DNA of 54,346 nucleotides from Reticulitermes lucifugus (taxonomy: Eukaryota; Arthropoda; Insecta; Blattodea; Rhinotermitidae). The position numbers and the translations under genes are program-made. The notes beneath the pieces were generated by a model, which was not told where the DNA came from, searched no databases, and saw nothing but the letters and a program-made list of their open reading frames with translations. This document shows positions 10,561 to 23,302 of the stretch, in pieces. The DNA is taken from positions 4,359-58,704 of the forward strand of contig JAKCWW010002327.1 in assembly GCA_026260175.1 (NCBI GenBank), written 5' to 3'. How positions within the stretch are numbered: position 1 is the stretch's first letter; every line of letters starts with the position of its first letter.

Positions 10561-11837
10561 AAGTGACACTTCTATTGCACAGTTTAGGCCTACATGGCGT
10601 CATATGGCTGAAATATGTTGCATGTGAGCGGACAGAATGTGGAAGGACGCGGTCCTGGCGTAGTTGAAGCACGGGATATTTGTCTGAAGAAACTGGAAAC
10701 AGGAACGGAAACCTTAAGGAAAGCTACCCAGTCTGTGTGTAGAGATTTGCTCTCGGAACTTCCAGAATGAGTAACAAAGAAGTGGCGGAAGCAATAAAAA
10801 GCAAATAAACAATTAAAGAAGGGAAGTCCAGAAAGACAGATAGGAGATGTCGTCATACAATATACGGTTTGTACTGTATAGACCAAATGCGTAACAAATG
10901 GAATTCGGTACACAATTTGAGTGTGGACCTACAACAGAAGTTTCCATCCACATTCGTAATTCGCTTGGGAGATGGGACATGAGGACTGACACAAAAACCT
11001 CGCCATTATGCGTCGATTACCTGCACTGAGAACAAAGAACACATAGAAACAAGAGAGCCAATGTGATGTATCCTTCTCTCACTCAGTATGAAGAAGAGAG
11101 AAGGTTAACGAGCCAATGAAGTGAACTTTTGTAACTCCTGTATGAGAAGCACAAATGAAAGTATTTCAGACACGCGGTTCGACGTTCGATGGCCACTGCG
11201 CAGTACGAAGAAGTATTTCGGTGTCAGCTCCTTTCAAAGGACGGACACATGGGGCGGATAGTTTGTTTTTTTATTTATTGTCCTGTGTTTATTTAAAAGC
11301 TTTTGTTGAACACACTGTCGTGTACAGTTACAGGATGATTAGTGAATACCGAACTGAAAAGTAGGCCTATACAGAAGGAAGTGCTCGCAGATAAACTTCT
11401 GTTCCGGCATGTGTGGAGAAATTACGGAAAACCGCGAAAAATCTCAGCATGGCATGTTTTCGGACCGGTATTACAACTCGTGACCGAAAATACGGAACAT
11501 TCTACAAGGACCTTCGGTTGGTCTATCACCCTGATCGTTTTCTCGGCTATGTAACGACAATATTTCAGCTACAAAAGTTACGAAAATCTTAACATCAATG
11601 TTAAAAATGGTGTTCAATCTACCAAAGAATCCCACTCTATGGGTTACAATATTTATCACATTCCTTCGGTTTACGTACAATTTTTAGGGCGCTGTCGTAG
11701 AAGACTTACATATGTGTAAATTATTATATTTTTTAAGCGAGGCATGGAGGTCTCATAGCTTATTGGGTTTGCCTATGTTGATGATAATTTACTGTCACAT
11801 AAATGCCGACATAGCAAGAATTATTCGATTCAAATCT
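10561..11837. other. No gene seen
   Basis: Two TAGGCCTA palindromes lie at 10585-10592 and 11362-11369. A 107-codon minus-strand open frame (10590-10913) has no recognisable domain. Remaining frames are under about 75 codons. Confidence 0.45.
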
Positions 11838-12060
11838 TCTGGAACATGACGCCGTGTCGATCGGTAAGTAGTTGCGTAGGCGCTTGCTGTTTCTGTATTA
11901 GGTCGTGTGCCTCTGCTTGGACTGCATACACTCTGAAGTTGACGGCAGAAATTTCTTCAGACATCCCGGTAACTGTGCAAAAATCGACACGGCATTACAT
12001 AAGAGAAGATGTGAGTCTTCATGAGCAACACTGTGAGAACATCAAATCTCGCAAGAAAAT
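11838..12060. repeat. Inverted pair of hairpin-repeat 3' segments
   Basis: The left piece (about 11838-11870, minus) contains ACGCCGTGTCGAT. The right piece (about 11975-12055, plus) contains ATCGACACGGCATTAC, AAGAGAAGATG and CACTGTGAGAACATCAAATC. They are oppositely oriented copies of the same 3' segment. The 136-codon minus-strand open frame over 11957-12367 includes an antisense read-through of this repeat and is not a gene. Confidence 0.6.
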
Positions 12061-13424
12061 ATAGTTTTATTGACGTAAATGTGGTCCGAAACACTTTCAC
12101 GCTTTTAACAAAGTAACTGAAGTAGATACATAGTAACACTGGCAGGCAATTTGCAGTTGTAATTGTACTAACTGGTAACCAGAAGTGGTCTTTATCATCC
12201 TTACAATAAAGTTTACTGTACTTCATAATCGAGAGTTTATTCGGGAAGTCTGTGTTTAAAATCTCAGCTTGTATACTGATTTCTCGTGACTTTCTTAATC
12301 CCTTCACGATAATTGTGACAGCGCCTTCAATTAGGCCATATCCGTTCCCGGTCGTTATAGTTGTCATACGGCATTATATGAAATACTTACAGCGATGCTG
12401 AATAAACTAATGACACAAAATAAATTATAGAATTAAAACATAAAGTTTCAGAAGTTTCCTCCGTTCATGTTTCAATCCGACTCTCATTAATAATTTATAT
12501 AATGATAACGAATTACGAATTGCGAAGGAATTGGAAGGCAACAGTTATAACCATCTCGTTCTACCTCCGAAGAACACGTATGCGGTAATAAATTACACCA
12601 CAAATGAACGTGACTGTGATGAAGAAATATGTGCAGACGATGGGGGAAGGGCAACATTTTCTTTATGAAGATAAACAGAATCGTTGCTACAAATGCATTG
12701 CAGATCTAAGTCCACATTTCAGTCATCACGAAAACTGTAAAGGCTTTTGTATGCATTGGAACATTACAAGTCTGCTGTCAGTGAATGTTCTTGATCAACA
12801 CTAATCCTACGGAACAAAATGTTAAAATTATGCTATTTTGGAAGGACTGCTGCCAATCATGTAAACCCCTCAGTCAACACAACCGAACTTAGGAGTGAGA
12901 TACACGCGAGACGTAACATCTATACCAGCCATTCTGTGTTTATTTCGCAGGATAAGAAGATAGTCAAAAGTGCAACTCTCTTGGCACTGACAGTGTCACT
13001 CTGCCGGTCATCACACATACATGACTATAATTGAAAGGATGTTACCCAGAAAGGACTAAGCAATATACAGAATTTCTAACAGCCTACTTCCCTTCGGCCT
13101 GTTCGAAAATATTTTAAATGACTTATGCCATAACTGTAGGATTAAATCTTTTATGACTTTACGTACAACTGACTGTTGTTACTGAGAATGGATAGTCGGA
13201 ATTGTCCGACATTCGTCGAGATAGAGGTTCAAATTTGTGTCCAACGGTTTGGACCATGACCGGCATGCTAGGTTAGAACAAACAGACGGAATGACATGCC
13301 CTTCAGATCACTTCTTATTTTCTGCTTTGTAAATAACAGGTAACAACTACCAGACCCGTGAAAAAATACAGCACTGTTTAATAACTTACACGAGTGCGAT
13401 TTTAATAAAGCGGACCAAATATAA
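12061..13424. other. No gene seen
   Basis: Several 60-75 codon open frames (for example 12604-12804 and 12819-13034) without recognisable domains or splice context. Confidence 0.4.
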
Positions 13425-13520
13425 CAAGACTTAAAGTCTTCCGGAATATGATTCCATATTGCCGGCTAATTAGTTATCGATATTTCGGAGGAGCTAGCTG
13501 CCTCCATCTTCAAAGAAGTC
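13425..13520 (-). repeat. Hairpin repeat, minus strand
   Basis: The core is at 13483-13513. The reverse complement reads TTGAAGATGG, stem GGAGG/CCTCC around a nine-base loop, then GAAATATCGATAACTAATTA and a 3' segment with ATTCCGGAAGACTT. The stem has five perfect pairs. The first core base is T instead of C. Confidence 0.75.
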
Positions 13521-15025
13521 CAAGAATACAAATTATAATTTGCTTGCTTTGAACTTCGTCTTTACTGTTTATTTATTTTTACTTTATATTTAATGGGTTA
13601 AGCAAATTTCAATGCCAGACTTTTCATCAACTTCTTTAACAATGGAATTTACCGCTACGTAGTGCGGTTTGTGTGTCGTTGATATTTTGGAAGTGAAGAA
13701 TTCAAGTCACAAGCAACGCACTGGCAAGAAACTGTGTATTTAAGCTTGGGCCTGTAGTCTTTCATTTTTTGCGTTCATTTTATGGCATATGAATTTCACA
13801 ACGGGGAATTTATTGATTTAACATTTTTATAGCTATCTGTCCTGAGAAACACGTTCTTGTGAATATCGCTTATATTTTTCACGTCTCAAACCATGGCACT
13901 TCATATACTTGTATATTTGTACATTGGCTATGGCTGTCGTTAACTTAGATTGCCTCTAAATTACTGGACTTTTGAATGAGTGAAGTATTACAGGTTTATT
14001 TTATTTTTACATGACAAATTCTCGCAATCCCAGTAGAATATTAATGGGTGTTTCATTGATCAACTATATTCTGCTTGAGGTATAAAGAATGGGCGTCAGC
14101 ATAAAATAAATTATGTTTGTATAACTGCAGTACACATCATGACGATAATAAAAGTATTAATTCACGACTGGAAAATTTTAGCACGAATTGTGCTGTAGTT
14201 AGGGATCTGTTTTAAAAAATGCTGAAGATGTATGATCCCAGATGACGTGACTCAGATAGCTCTGCTGTGTACTTCAGTGCTGTGGGTGCTCTTATGTTTG
14301 TAATTTGTAAACCATCAAGGCACGAATATTTTTCTCTCGGAACGTGTTTCACCTTCACAATTAAAGCCTGTCGTCCTGGCTCTGGGTCAACCAGTGGTGT
14401 TGCTGAACTATCTCTCTTGCTAGGACACGAAAAATTATCCCAGATAAATATAAATTATTACACAAATTACAGGAGGATAAATAACATGTTAATATATTAG
14501 TTGTTTATTTTGTTTAGAAACCGAAATTTAAGAAATACTACTACTACCACTACCACTACAACTGCTACTACTACTGAGTACGACGACGATAATAAAGATG
14601 ACTTTTATGATGGTGATGATACATTGCATAAACAGAGGAACAAATTGACCCCGTCTGTCGTAATATATGTTAGTATCTTTCTAGTTATGAATAGGGGGAG
14701 AAGATGGCAGTAAAAGCGGCAATTGAATAGATGTTTCAGTTGGTGTTTCAGTGTCCACCTTCGGCGAGAAAGTTTATAGCATACCTCCGAATAGCAGTAC
14801 TGACGGACTCGCTTTAAGTAATCTATAAGAGAGGATCAGAGGAAGTAAGGATAGTGTGACCAAGCTTGGTCTTGCGAAATTTGAAATCTCATGCATGGGA
14901 CTATGAGTAATTCTGTCTTCTCGGATGTACCGTCTTGTAGTCTGGTAGAGTTACACGGCACCATGTCGCAGAAGAAATATTCTTCTGTGGTAGTGGTGGT
15001 TGTGCTAGTAGTTGCATTCGTATAT

Positions 15026-15057
<32 letters not shown>

Positions 15058-18000
15058 CTTCGTGGACTGCTTGAACCGCGGAATGTGAAGTTCCTCAGGC
15101 TTGGTGCTGCATCTCGAGATTTCTTTATTCTCTTAGTAGGTGGATGAGAGGGCTGTGCAGAACAGCCGTTGAAGAAACCGAACCAAATATCTGAAAGGCA
15201 GTCAATTACTGGTCAAATCGCATCAGGTTACAGAACTAAAAGAAAATTTGAATAAACTGTAACATGGTAATAATTTTCATCATAATTGCTAGAAAGAAAT
15301 GAGAAAAGGAATACTGTGTCCCCAAAAATGACATATATTTCCCGCTGCATTATTTTGTACCACGTCAATAAGGATGAGGCACCTAAATTGTAACCGTTTA
15401 TTAAAAAAAATAAAACATTTTACCCCGCATTTTTCAAGTTTCAGCCTTTCATATCCCAGCCTCAGGGTATTTTATTTTGTGTAAGTTATGAGATTTGCAA
15501 AAGTAAGAAGGAAATTGGAGCTGTAAAGCTCTCTTCTAGGAAGAAGAATTGTATTTTTGAACACCCACTCTGGCGTATTTCAAGTTCTGTTTACAATTGC
15601 ATACAGGGTTTGGGATATATAAATACTTAACAAAGTGCATTTTCTGATCGTAAACGGGATCTCCTTTGGTCGTGACATTTGCAAAATATGGTGTCTATGA
15701 GTAATAAATAAACTGCATGAATTGTACTGCTTTGAGTATACACTAGTTATCCTACACCAACATTTATCTTTGTCACGTTGTACTGCAGAAGACTTTATTG
15801 CAGAATAAGTGCGTTTTTTTTGCAGATAATACAGACAGTCAAATTTATTCAAACTTCATCTTCACCGTCGTCCAAAACACGATTTAAACACATTATAGCT
15901 ATTGCGCTGCCGAAATGAAAGACCGTGAAGACATGAATTATCTCCGCTTATTCCCACACCACACAGTTTATATACTTCCTGTTAGCAATTTAATTCACAG
16001 GTGTGCCCCAGAACCATTTATAACACGTTTCTCATTTTGCAGTAAATTAAAGCAAATTAAAGCTATCTGAACTTGATACAGGGTCCGTTGAAACTTCAAT
16101 TGTAAATTGTTTAAACAAACTCGCCATTCACACCTAAAGTTAAAAATTAAAATTTTCGAGAAAAACAAGGCATACATTTGTACTACGTTAGCGGGACCTT
16201 TATGGCAGAGGCGGACACTGTATAACCAAGTCACACACACACACACCTTCCACTGCTGCCGTCTTCTGCTGGTATTCATAACTACTATCAAGTATAACTG
16301 TAATATGCATAATAAAAAAGAATATGCCTTAGCCTTTTACATAATAGGCCCCTACATTGATCTGTATCTTACAAAGCATCTATAATTTTTATAGTTACCA
16401 GAGGGTGACAAATATGGATACCAAACTTAATTGCGTGATTTATCTCCACGGCATTCACACAGGAGTAAAGAACGAAAGGCGTTTGTATCGTTTTCTTTAC
16501 GTTAGCGCCTTATTCATAGAATCTGTTAAATGTGCAGATGTTTATTGAAAAAAGTCACCGAATTTAATAAGCGTACTTGCCGGTTCTTGGCTTGAAGACA
16601 CCTCTTGTTGCCTTAGTCCTCTATGGCAGAAATAAGTTGACTACAGTCGATATCAGAACGCATTTCTCACCCTAGCATTTAACACCGTCTGATCTTAACC
16701 ACATTTATTTATTGATACGTATAAACAGATTTTTAAAACATATCTAATCTTCACGGAGCGGCGCATAGTCTTGTTATGCGTGATTAGGTTAGAGATAGAC
16801 AGGTTGATATGGTGATGATAATCTTATATATGAACACAGCCTGCGGGTCTCTGGAACACTGCTGTTAAAAAATCCTGCCGCTGTTCTGTTCCAAGTACGG
16901 AGATATGGCAATATATAATATGCTATCCATATTGATATATGTAGATATTAATCATATCTGTGTGTATTCATATTCCTGCCAGAGCCAGTAATATATTGTA
17001 CCTACATTTGCAGTAGAATACACGTAATGATTGACTGTGTGTGTGTGTGCATTATGCACGAATATTAATACTTAGTTAAGAACTTGAGGATAAGATGGCA
17101 GCAAAAGAACGACAGTGAGAAGTACCTATGCCTGTCGGTATAGCAGTCTCAACTTATGCCGAAAAGTTACGCAGAGTGCTCATACTGTGAAACAGTAACA
17201 ACTAATAAACTCAAGAACTGCAGTGTTTCATAGTGGATAAATGGACAGGTTACTTAAGAAAAGTGTGGCTACAAATTAAATTTTCAATTTAATTTTCTTC
17301 GGAAATGTCACTAGACGTGAAATATACTTACAGAGCCAGGTTTCGAAGATGTGAGCCGAACTCGACTGGTGCACTCAGACCGACTTTTTGGTCCATGATA
17401 CGGAAGATATTGATTCGTACTATTTTTAGTTATTTAAACGTGCTTCGCGAGTTGCTTTTACAACACAAAGTAGAAAGGAAGCGTGAATATGAATTATCAG
17501 GGAAAGGCGTTACTAGAAGCAGTGGCGATATATTTTAATGCTATCGTAATATTTGTTTGGGAGGACTAAAGAAAATTAATACCTGTCAGGATAGCCGACA
17601 ATTGGACCAAGCATTGCCCTCATTCGTTACTTAGCAGTTTTTTGTATTTATTTGCAAAGGAAAATACAAATAAATCGGAATTCCTTCACGTTCAACGTGA
17701 ATTCGGCAGCATAGAAAACTATGACGTATAGAATATAAACGTCTCCTCATTCGCGTCCTGTTGGTGGTGATCATCTTTTGGGTAACTGACTGCAAGCTGT
17801 TATCCAATTTCCGTAGCCAGAGGGTGAGAAAGCGAGTGAAGTTTACGAAGGATGATAGTTCATTACTGTGATAACTGAGGCAGAGGAAGGTTTAAGAAAG
17901 ATGAAAATTATTCAGGGAAAGGTGAGGGAATACTCTTGATGCTATTCTTCTTGGGCTATCACTGACTGTAAAGTGCAGTGAGGTTTAGGAGCATTTCTAT

Positions 18001-18300
18001 AAGAGTATCCGGGACACCGTTAGAATCATCACTGATAAAACTGCATGTCGTATACATAAGAGTCATGTAAATTAACTGCGCATGAATGGCGTAGGGCGCA
18101 AAGCAGTTAATTGTATTTTGGTAGGATATGTTTAGATGTAGACGGCTGGACCAAAATGCTTTGAAAAAAAAAGAGTGACTGTTTAGAAAAATACGATATG
18201 CTTGACTGCTGTGTGATTATACTTTCAGTGCTTAAAATAAAATTGTTTACCTCCTCGAACTGAGCGTTGTAGTTAATTATCGTCCTCACAAAACTGTATG
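13521..18300. other. No gene seen; microsatellites and one repeat fragment
   Basis: Contains an ACT/ACC-rich tract at 14538-14576, (AAT)n at 15028-15057, (CA)n at 16231-16246 and (GT)n at 17036-17050. At 14910-14958 (minus) a hairpin-repeat 3' segment occurs, read as CTACCAGACTACAAGACGG and then ACATCCGAGAAGACAG. The open frames at 14501 and 14891 owe their length to the microsatellites. Confidence 0.5.
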
Positions 18301-18522
18301 AATAGAGTGTTTTTTCCTACTTGACCGATAAGCGCCGGCACGACGCTCTAGTGAGTTTTTATTAGCCTTTCTAAAGGTTATCATCACTGCGATCGTTTGT
18401 CTAGCTCTCGTCATCGACTGTTAAACCTTCCCGACACGCGGCGTACGATGCAACGCTGGCAGAGCGTCAGGCGGAGCGTTGGGACGGCGCTTATTGGTCA
18501 AGCAGGGGAGAAAAACCCTATT
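18301..18522. mobile_element. MITE-like element with inverted termini of about 50 bp
   Basis: The left end reads AATAGAGTGTTTTTTCC, then TTGACCGATAAGCGCCGG and ACGCT. The reverse complement of the right end reads AATAGGGTTTTTCTCC, then TTGACCAATAAGCGCCG and ACGCT. The total is 222 bp with no ORF, which is typical of a non-autonomous DNA transposon. TGTATG occurs just outside on the left (18295-18300) and again at 18531-18536. It is a possible but unconvincing target duplication, because eight bases separate it from the right inverted repeat. Confidence 0.75.
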
Positions 18523-18699
18523 ACTTCATATGTATGGTTTCTTTAACGACTTCATTAGCTCAGATCATAGCGACATATGATATGATGATATATGATTGTT
18601 AGGAAAGAAGGCATTAATTGGGAAGGATGTGGAAGGAAACGGTCTTTGTCTAAACCGACCTAAGTTTACCACATAACAGTTATCTGGAGTGACTCAGTA

Positions 18700-18800
18700 A
18701 ACCTACGTAAATTTCACTTTCATAACCGGTCTCGCAGCCACGGTTTGAACTCTAGACTTCCCGACTGAGGCTGAGGAGTGCTACGCACGTAACATTACAT
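18700..18800 (-). mobile_element. Possible tRNA-like SINE head fragment
   Basis: The minus strand has AGTTCAAACCGTGG, close to a B box (GGTTCAAATCC type), preceded by CTCCTCAGCCTCAGTCGG. The upstream head would lie at 18760-18790. It has no tRNA cloverleaf and no second copy here. Weak call. Confidence 0.3.
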
Positions 18801-18847
18801 CTGGTCATATCGGTCCACACTGCGTCGTCTGTTGTTCAGATAATTAA

Positions 18848-19115
18848 ATAAAATAAATTTCACCCGTAACATGGCATGAAGGCACAGAGGTGGAGTACCC
18901 ATTCTGAACATCGGCGCTAAGTGAGGGTGAGTGATCAAAGCCAGGCCCTGGCCGCTTCACACCCTGGAAAGTGTCCCGATACCCATTGTTGAGTAGGCTG
19001 GATGAGCCAGATGGCCTGTCTGGACGGATGCGGGGAAGAGAAAATCTCTTACTCCCACCGGGATTCGAGCCCCTGACAGTCCAGCCTGTAACGAGTCGCA
19101 CTAATGACTACTGCA
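18848..19115 (-). mobile_element. tRNA-derived SINE, family S1, minus strand
   Basis: Read on the minus strand it starts near 19115 with AGTCATTAGTGCGACTCG (tRNA-like head). It has a B box GGCTCGAATCCC at 19060-19071, then a GTCCAGACAGGCCATCTGG block, AACAATGGGTATCGGG and CACTTAGCGCCGATG. It ends with CCTTCATGCCATG and an AAAT-rich tail (TTTATTTTATTTAATTA) at 18841-18858. Its antisense-free reading frame gives a protein-like VRGSNPGGS string. That string is a frequent artefact of this SINE in insect gene predictions, not a gene. Confidence 0.85.
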
Positions 19116-20044
19116 GGTAGTTCAGTCTATTTCTCGGCTGCAGAATTACCTGACTGTGACCAGAAACAACCAGCGCGTCATCATTCAAAGGACTGTTCGC
19201 ACCTCATTTTGAACTGTCTGTGTCTTTCGCTTTGCAATCCACTCGAAATAAAATATACTTATATGACAACCAATTTTCAGTTTGGACGTCTTGATGGGCT
19301 GGCGAACTGTGGTTTTTAGAATGGTTCTTCTGTAGCAATACATAAATAATTCTACCCATGATGGCAATGACATGTAATTGTTACACAAGTTACAAGTAGG
19401 ATATACAGAGCGCGTCTATAAAATAACTGATCCAGATAGGCTTATATGTGGTACAAGAATATTTTCATTAGGAACATTATTTTTGACAACTATAGACACT
19501 CTTATTTTCCCGTTATCTGGAATTTATGTAGGATTGTCAAAAAATTACAGGCGCCGATTAGTTAAAATTTACCTGCAACAGAGTTATTTGTGGTAACAAA
19601 TGGCTTCTTAATTTGGTGCTAAGTAGAATTTAAAGTACAATTATCAGCAAATTAAAAGTTTGACACTTTAACATCTGTCTTAATCGACTACACCCAATCC
19701 ACTCATAGCACCTTTTCGACATCCATACTAACAAAGGGGCTTAATAGAAGAAAATTCTGGACTAGGTTCACTTTTCGGATTTTTGTACACAATATGTGAA
19801 CAGGCCCTTTGTATGTAGTGTACGCGAAATTTGACTAAACATGTAAAACTTTAGCTGGCCTCCAAATTCCAATATCGCACCATCAGTCATTTTCATACAG
19901 CCATGGTCATCTATAATACCTTCAGTCTTCAACTACTTGTCCCATTTTTACTGTGGTCCTTTGTAATTTTATTTCACTTCATCTAGATTTTGTGATTTAA
20001 AATTTTTTAGGAAATTTTAATTTTAATTTTACTTCACTTATTTC
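19116..20044. other. No gene seen
   Basis: Open frames up to 72 codons without recognisable features. The AT-rich stretch from 19980 may include the 3' end of the neighbouring transposon. Confidence 0.4.
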
Positions 20045-21290
20045 AAATGTGTCCTACATACGACTTTCGATGTTACGGGTTAAATATAAAAAGTGAAACA
20101 AAATAGCGCACAAACTGTTCAATGTGTGATTCCTTTTAAAATTAGATAAAATATCATAGAAAGTATGTTCCCAGACGTTTGTTTTCGAGATACGAGTCAC
20201 CGTTAAATGGCGCAAGGTATCAGATGATCAACCCATAGACGCTTTGTTGTTACAGTTGGTATTCGAAGCGGACTTCGCCCATTTTCGGGCAGACGGCAGT
20301 GAGTCACAGAGCATTCTCTCGAAAAAGCCGTAGTACAATGGCACAGAAAATTCTCACAGCTTCCTAAATTCTCGCCAAGAGATCTTCAATAGTACTTGAA
20401 GGTAAGGAGGAGGAAACGTGCTACTTAAGTGTCTCCCAACTCCACCGGGGTTACAGCCGGCTATCGAAATGTGGTGCAATCGATCCTCCACATTCAATCC
20501 ACCTTCCTGTGTAGCATACATCGCTTTTGGCCACTGCCGGAAATCTTCCCCATGGTGTGTTCAAGCTGCCACGTGGCTTAACCACAAAGTCTGCCTCATA
20601 ACAAGAGGCAAATCTTCAGGCAGGTCTAGAATAACTCTTCTCGAGTATGAAGCTCTCTTTGAGCAGGCGGCAAATAGGTGCCCACGACAAATTTGCCGAC
20701 TCTACAAGCCCAAACGTTTACAGTGAAAAGGACGTGATACACACGATCCCGGATAGCGTAAGAAATATCCCCTGCCCAGATATGACTGATGTGGGCGTTG
20801 AACACACCCTCAAGCACAAAACATGTTTTGTCTGTCCGCAGAATTTTATGTAATAAAAAAGCTCAACCGCTACATATTAATGTCGTTATTCGCAAAATTA
20901 CATCTGTAGAAGACGATCGCCTGAAAGCAGATTGCGTTCCGCGAGTAGTGGTATGGATAAAATTGACTGTCAACAAAGTACTTCGAAGACCAATGGTTTG
21001 GACAATCCGAATTCTGGCGTGATACCAAGTGACCTTACCTACAGCCCTCATTCTACGTTTTAAATTATAACATCTCCATTGCCTGGTAACCGTAAAGGCC
21101 GTAGACCCGTAGACGACCTGCACTGACAAGTGGTATAGATGCTACACTTCCTGTGTCACGAAGACGCTGCTCCTATCTTCGAAACACTTCAGCGTCAGAA
21201 CAGCGTTGACTAGGATAATGTAGCGCCTATTTCCGTGCAGCAGTTCCAGGTCGACTGTTACAGGCACTTAGGAGTAAAAAAACACGTCGC
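20045..21290 (-). pseudogene. Tc1/mariner (IS630-type) transposon with dead transposase
   Basis: On the minus strand, in changing frames, I can follow a Tc1/mariner-type DDE transposase. A YPYHYSR block (20940-20962) lies before the catalytic core. LLHKIL and VFNAHISHIWAG follow, then VWACRVGKFVVGTYLPPAQ (20626-20817), then LPEDLPLVMRQTLW. An RWIECGGSIA block is equivalent to the family's RWIGRGGP. The end, GEVRFEYQL with a stop at 20250-20252, corresponds to the usual GGHFEHL end. The catalytic Asp of the FTDE-type motif is lost (FVLEG here), the QHDGAPAH-type motif is unreadable, and stops and frameshifts are frequent. I could not identify terminal inverted repeats, so the outer limits are approximate. 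Family assignment rests on remembered motif order. Confidence 0.75.
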
Positions 21291-23026
21291 ATCATTCTTG
21301 GTGTGCGTGTGTGTATTCCATGATCACTGGTCACAACTGAGCTCTTCTGTGCACTGTGTATCTTTAGTACTCATAACAGTGCGCTTTTCGTAGTGGCATT
21401 AACACTGCTGAGAGGTGTGTTTTCTCATTTCACAGTGACGTGTATCTTTAAAACTAAAAGTAACCATCCCAGGTAATGTGTTGTATAACATTTTCGCCTT
21501 CTTTGTAGCAGAAAGCTATGGAGAACTTGTGCGCACATTTGTTACCCTTTAAAAACTTTCTAGCATTCGATCTGCCCCGTGATTAGGACAATTCTCTCTA
21601 ACGAGGTCACCAGAGCAGTTTCTCAAGTTTTCCCCTTTTCACTTAAGACGGATGCAAATTCAGCATCCGGAACTTTGTGTTCTTTTTTTAGCCTGAGACT
21701 GGAAAATTTTCAAAATTTTATTCCCGACTACGAAAAAGGTTAGATTTTTAATGGCGTAAATTAATGCCATTAATGCTGATTTAATTGCGAACGGTACTTA
21801 TTTCCATGATCACTAAAGACAAAGATACCAAAATAATGACAAACATTTCGAGTTGTGCTAATTTCGTTTAATTTTTGACAGCTATAACACTGTCAGCACA
21901 CTACACTACAAAGCGTAAAAAATATGATGACTGTTGAATTTAAAAAGGATGTGTGCGGGTGCAGCCGTCTCAGGTACTACTTTGACAATTATTTATGGTC
22001 TGAGGATGACCACGAAGTCCTTTTTCAGAGTGGGCCGTAACTCAGCTGAGGCTCAACCCCCGCACCTCCAGAATACAAGTATATTAAAAATTGCCGCTGC
22101 GGCATACTGCGTGGTGGTTTCGAATCACACGACGACTACGGGGAAGGCAAATGTCCCAGACGTCGGAGGAATATAATTTAAATTTTGCCAAATTATACCA
22201 AACTGTGGTACTTTCATTTGACGACGTGCACCACAGAAAAAGCACGGGAAATGTTTTAACACAAGTGACAGTTTCACTTTAACGTGGGACAAGCTACACA
22301 CAGATTCACAGATCTACCTCATGACCATAAAAGGTTAACCCCATTAACGAAACATCTTTGTCGAAAGTATCAATACTTGTCCAACATCCAAAAGAAAAGC
22401 CTCTCTGATGTTATTCTTCTATGTTGAAACGAAGTTAATAATCGAAAGCTGCTGTCAGAGACGTATGTCGACACTACATTTGCGGTGTACATTCTGCATA
22501 CTGAAATGAATGCTAACTAGAGGAACATGAATAATGCGTGATGTAAGAAGAGAACATGTGTGTTTAGAAGTTCATAATTCAGTTGTTTGTGTCTGTCATG
22601 ACTATGCAAGTTTTAGATAATTCGAGCCACTTGTTTTAGCTATATATTAATGTGTCTGAATATCTGGCCCTCCTTCCATTTCTTAGAAGTATGAAATTTG
22701 TGTTTCCTAACGCACTATGGACTTTCATTTACCGTGCACATTTAGGGGGGGGTGTATTTTTGTTGGTTAAAATTCCGCAGTTTGACGCTAATGACTGTTC
22801 ACCTTCTCGACTTTGCACCGAATGCGTGGACCTTCCTTTCTGTACCTTATACAGGGCAACTGACAGGTAAAAACATAATGTTAAATGGTTGTAAATAGAC
22901 TGCTATATTGCCACGATACTTGCACCATTCTAAAGCCCGTAACCTGAAAGACACAGACTTGTGGCTTCTCTTTAAGAAATCAAGAAGGACAGAGACAAAG
23001 TATTTCGAATTTGTTTTTACACTAAA
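21291..23026. other. No gene seen
   Basis: Open frames up to 80 codons (21934-22176), none recognisable. A short G run lies at 22745-22752. Confidence 0.4.
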
Positions 23027-23302
23027 TCATTGTTCTTGGCTTTGATCAATGGATGCCCTCTGTGACCCAATCCCACAAAATCTGCATGGAGTAAACTCGG
23101 GACATCGCAGACCATTCTGTTGGTTCTCGACGCGTAACTCACCGACTAGTAAAATGGTTAAGCCAGGCGCGACCAGGAGGTGTAAAATGTAACGGTGCTC
23201 CATTTTGAATGAAGTACAATTATACTTTCCACAGAGGAAAAATGAGCAGTACAAAATTGTCAAGAAATCGTTGAAGAAATACAGCCACTGATCATTATTC
23301 AC
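23027..23302 (-). pseudogene. Second Tc1/mariner-type transposase fragment
   Basis: On the minus strand a frame reads QNGAPLHFTPPGRAWLNHF, with QNGAP encoded at 23193-23207. It is followed by a stop and then RREPTEWSAMS. A neighbouring frame reads PEFTPCRFC (the family's PDFTPCDFFLWG). This is the order expected around the second catalytic Asp and the PPRSPDLTP motif of an IS630/Tc1/mariner transposase. The QDGAP aspartate is changed to Asn, so the enzyme would be dead. The 91-codon open frame over the region is a shifted frame of the same fossil. It differs from the element at 20045-21290, so two lineages are present. Confidence 0.7.

Noticed and set aside
11957..12367. 136-codon minus-strand open frame
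   Set aside because: It contains antisense hairpin-repeat sequence (ARFDVLTVLLMK type, seen widely in insect repeat translations) and has no domain.
19055..19085. tRNA gene on the minus strand
   Set aside because: There is a good B box but no acceptor stem or full cloverleaf, and the body matches a SINE. The same applies to 26105-26165, 45712-45740 and 49970-49986.
18844..19101. 85-codon frame with a VRGSNPGGS string
   Set aside because: It is the translation of a tRNA-derived SINE (B box at 19060-19071), a common artefact in insect gene sets.
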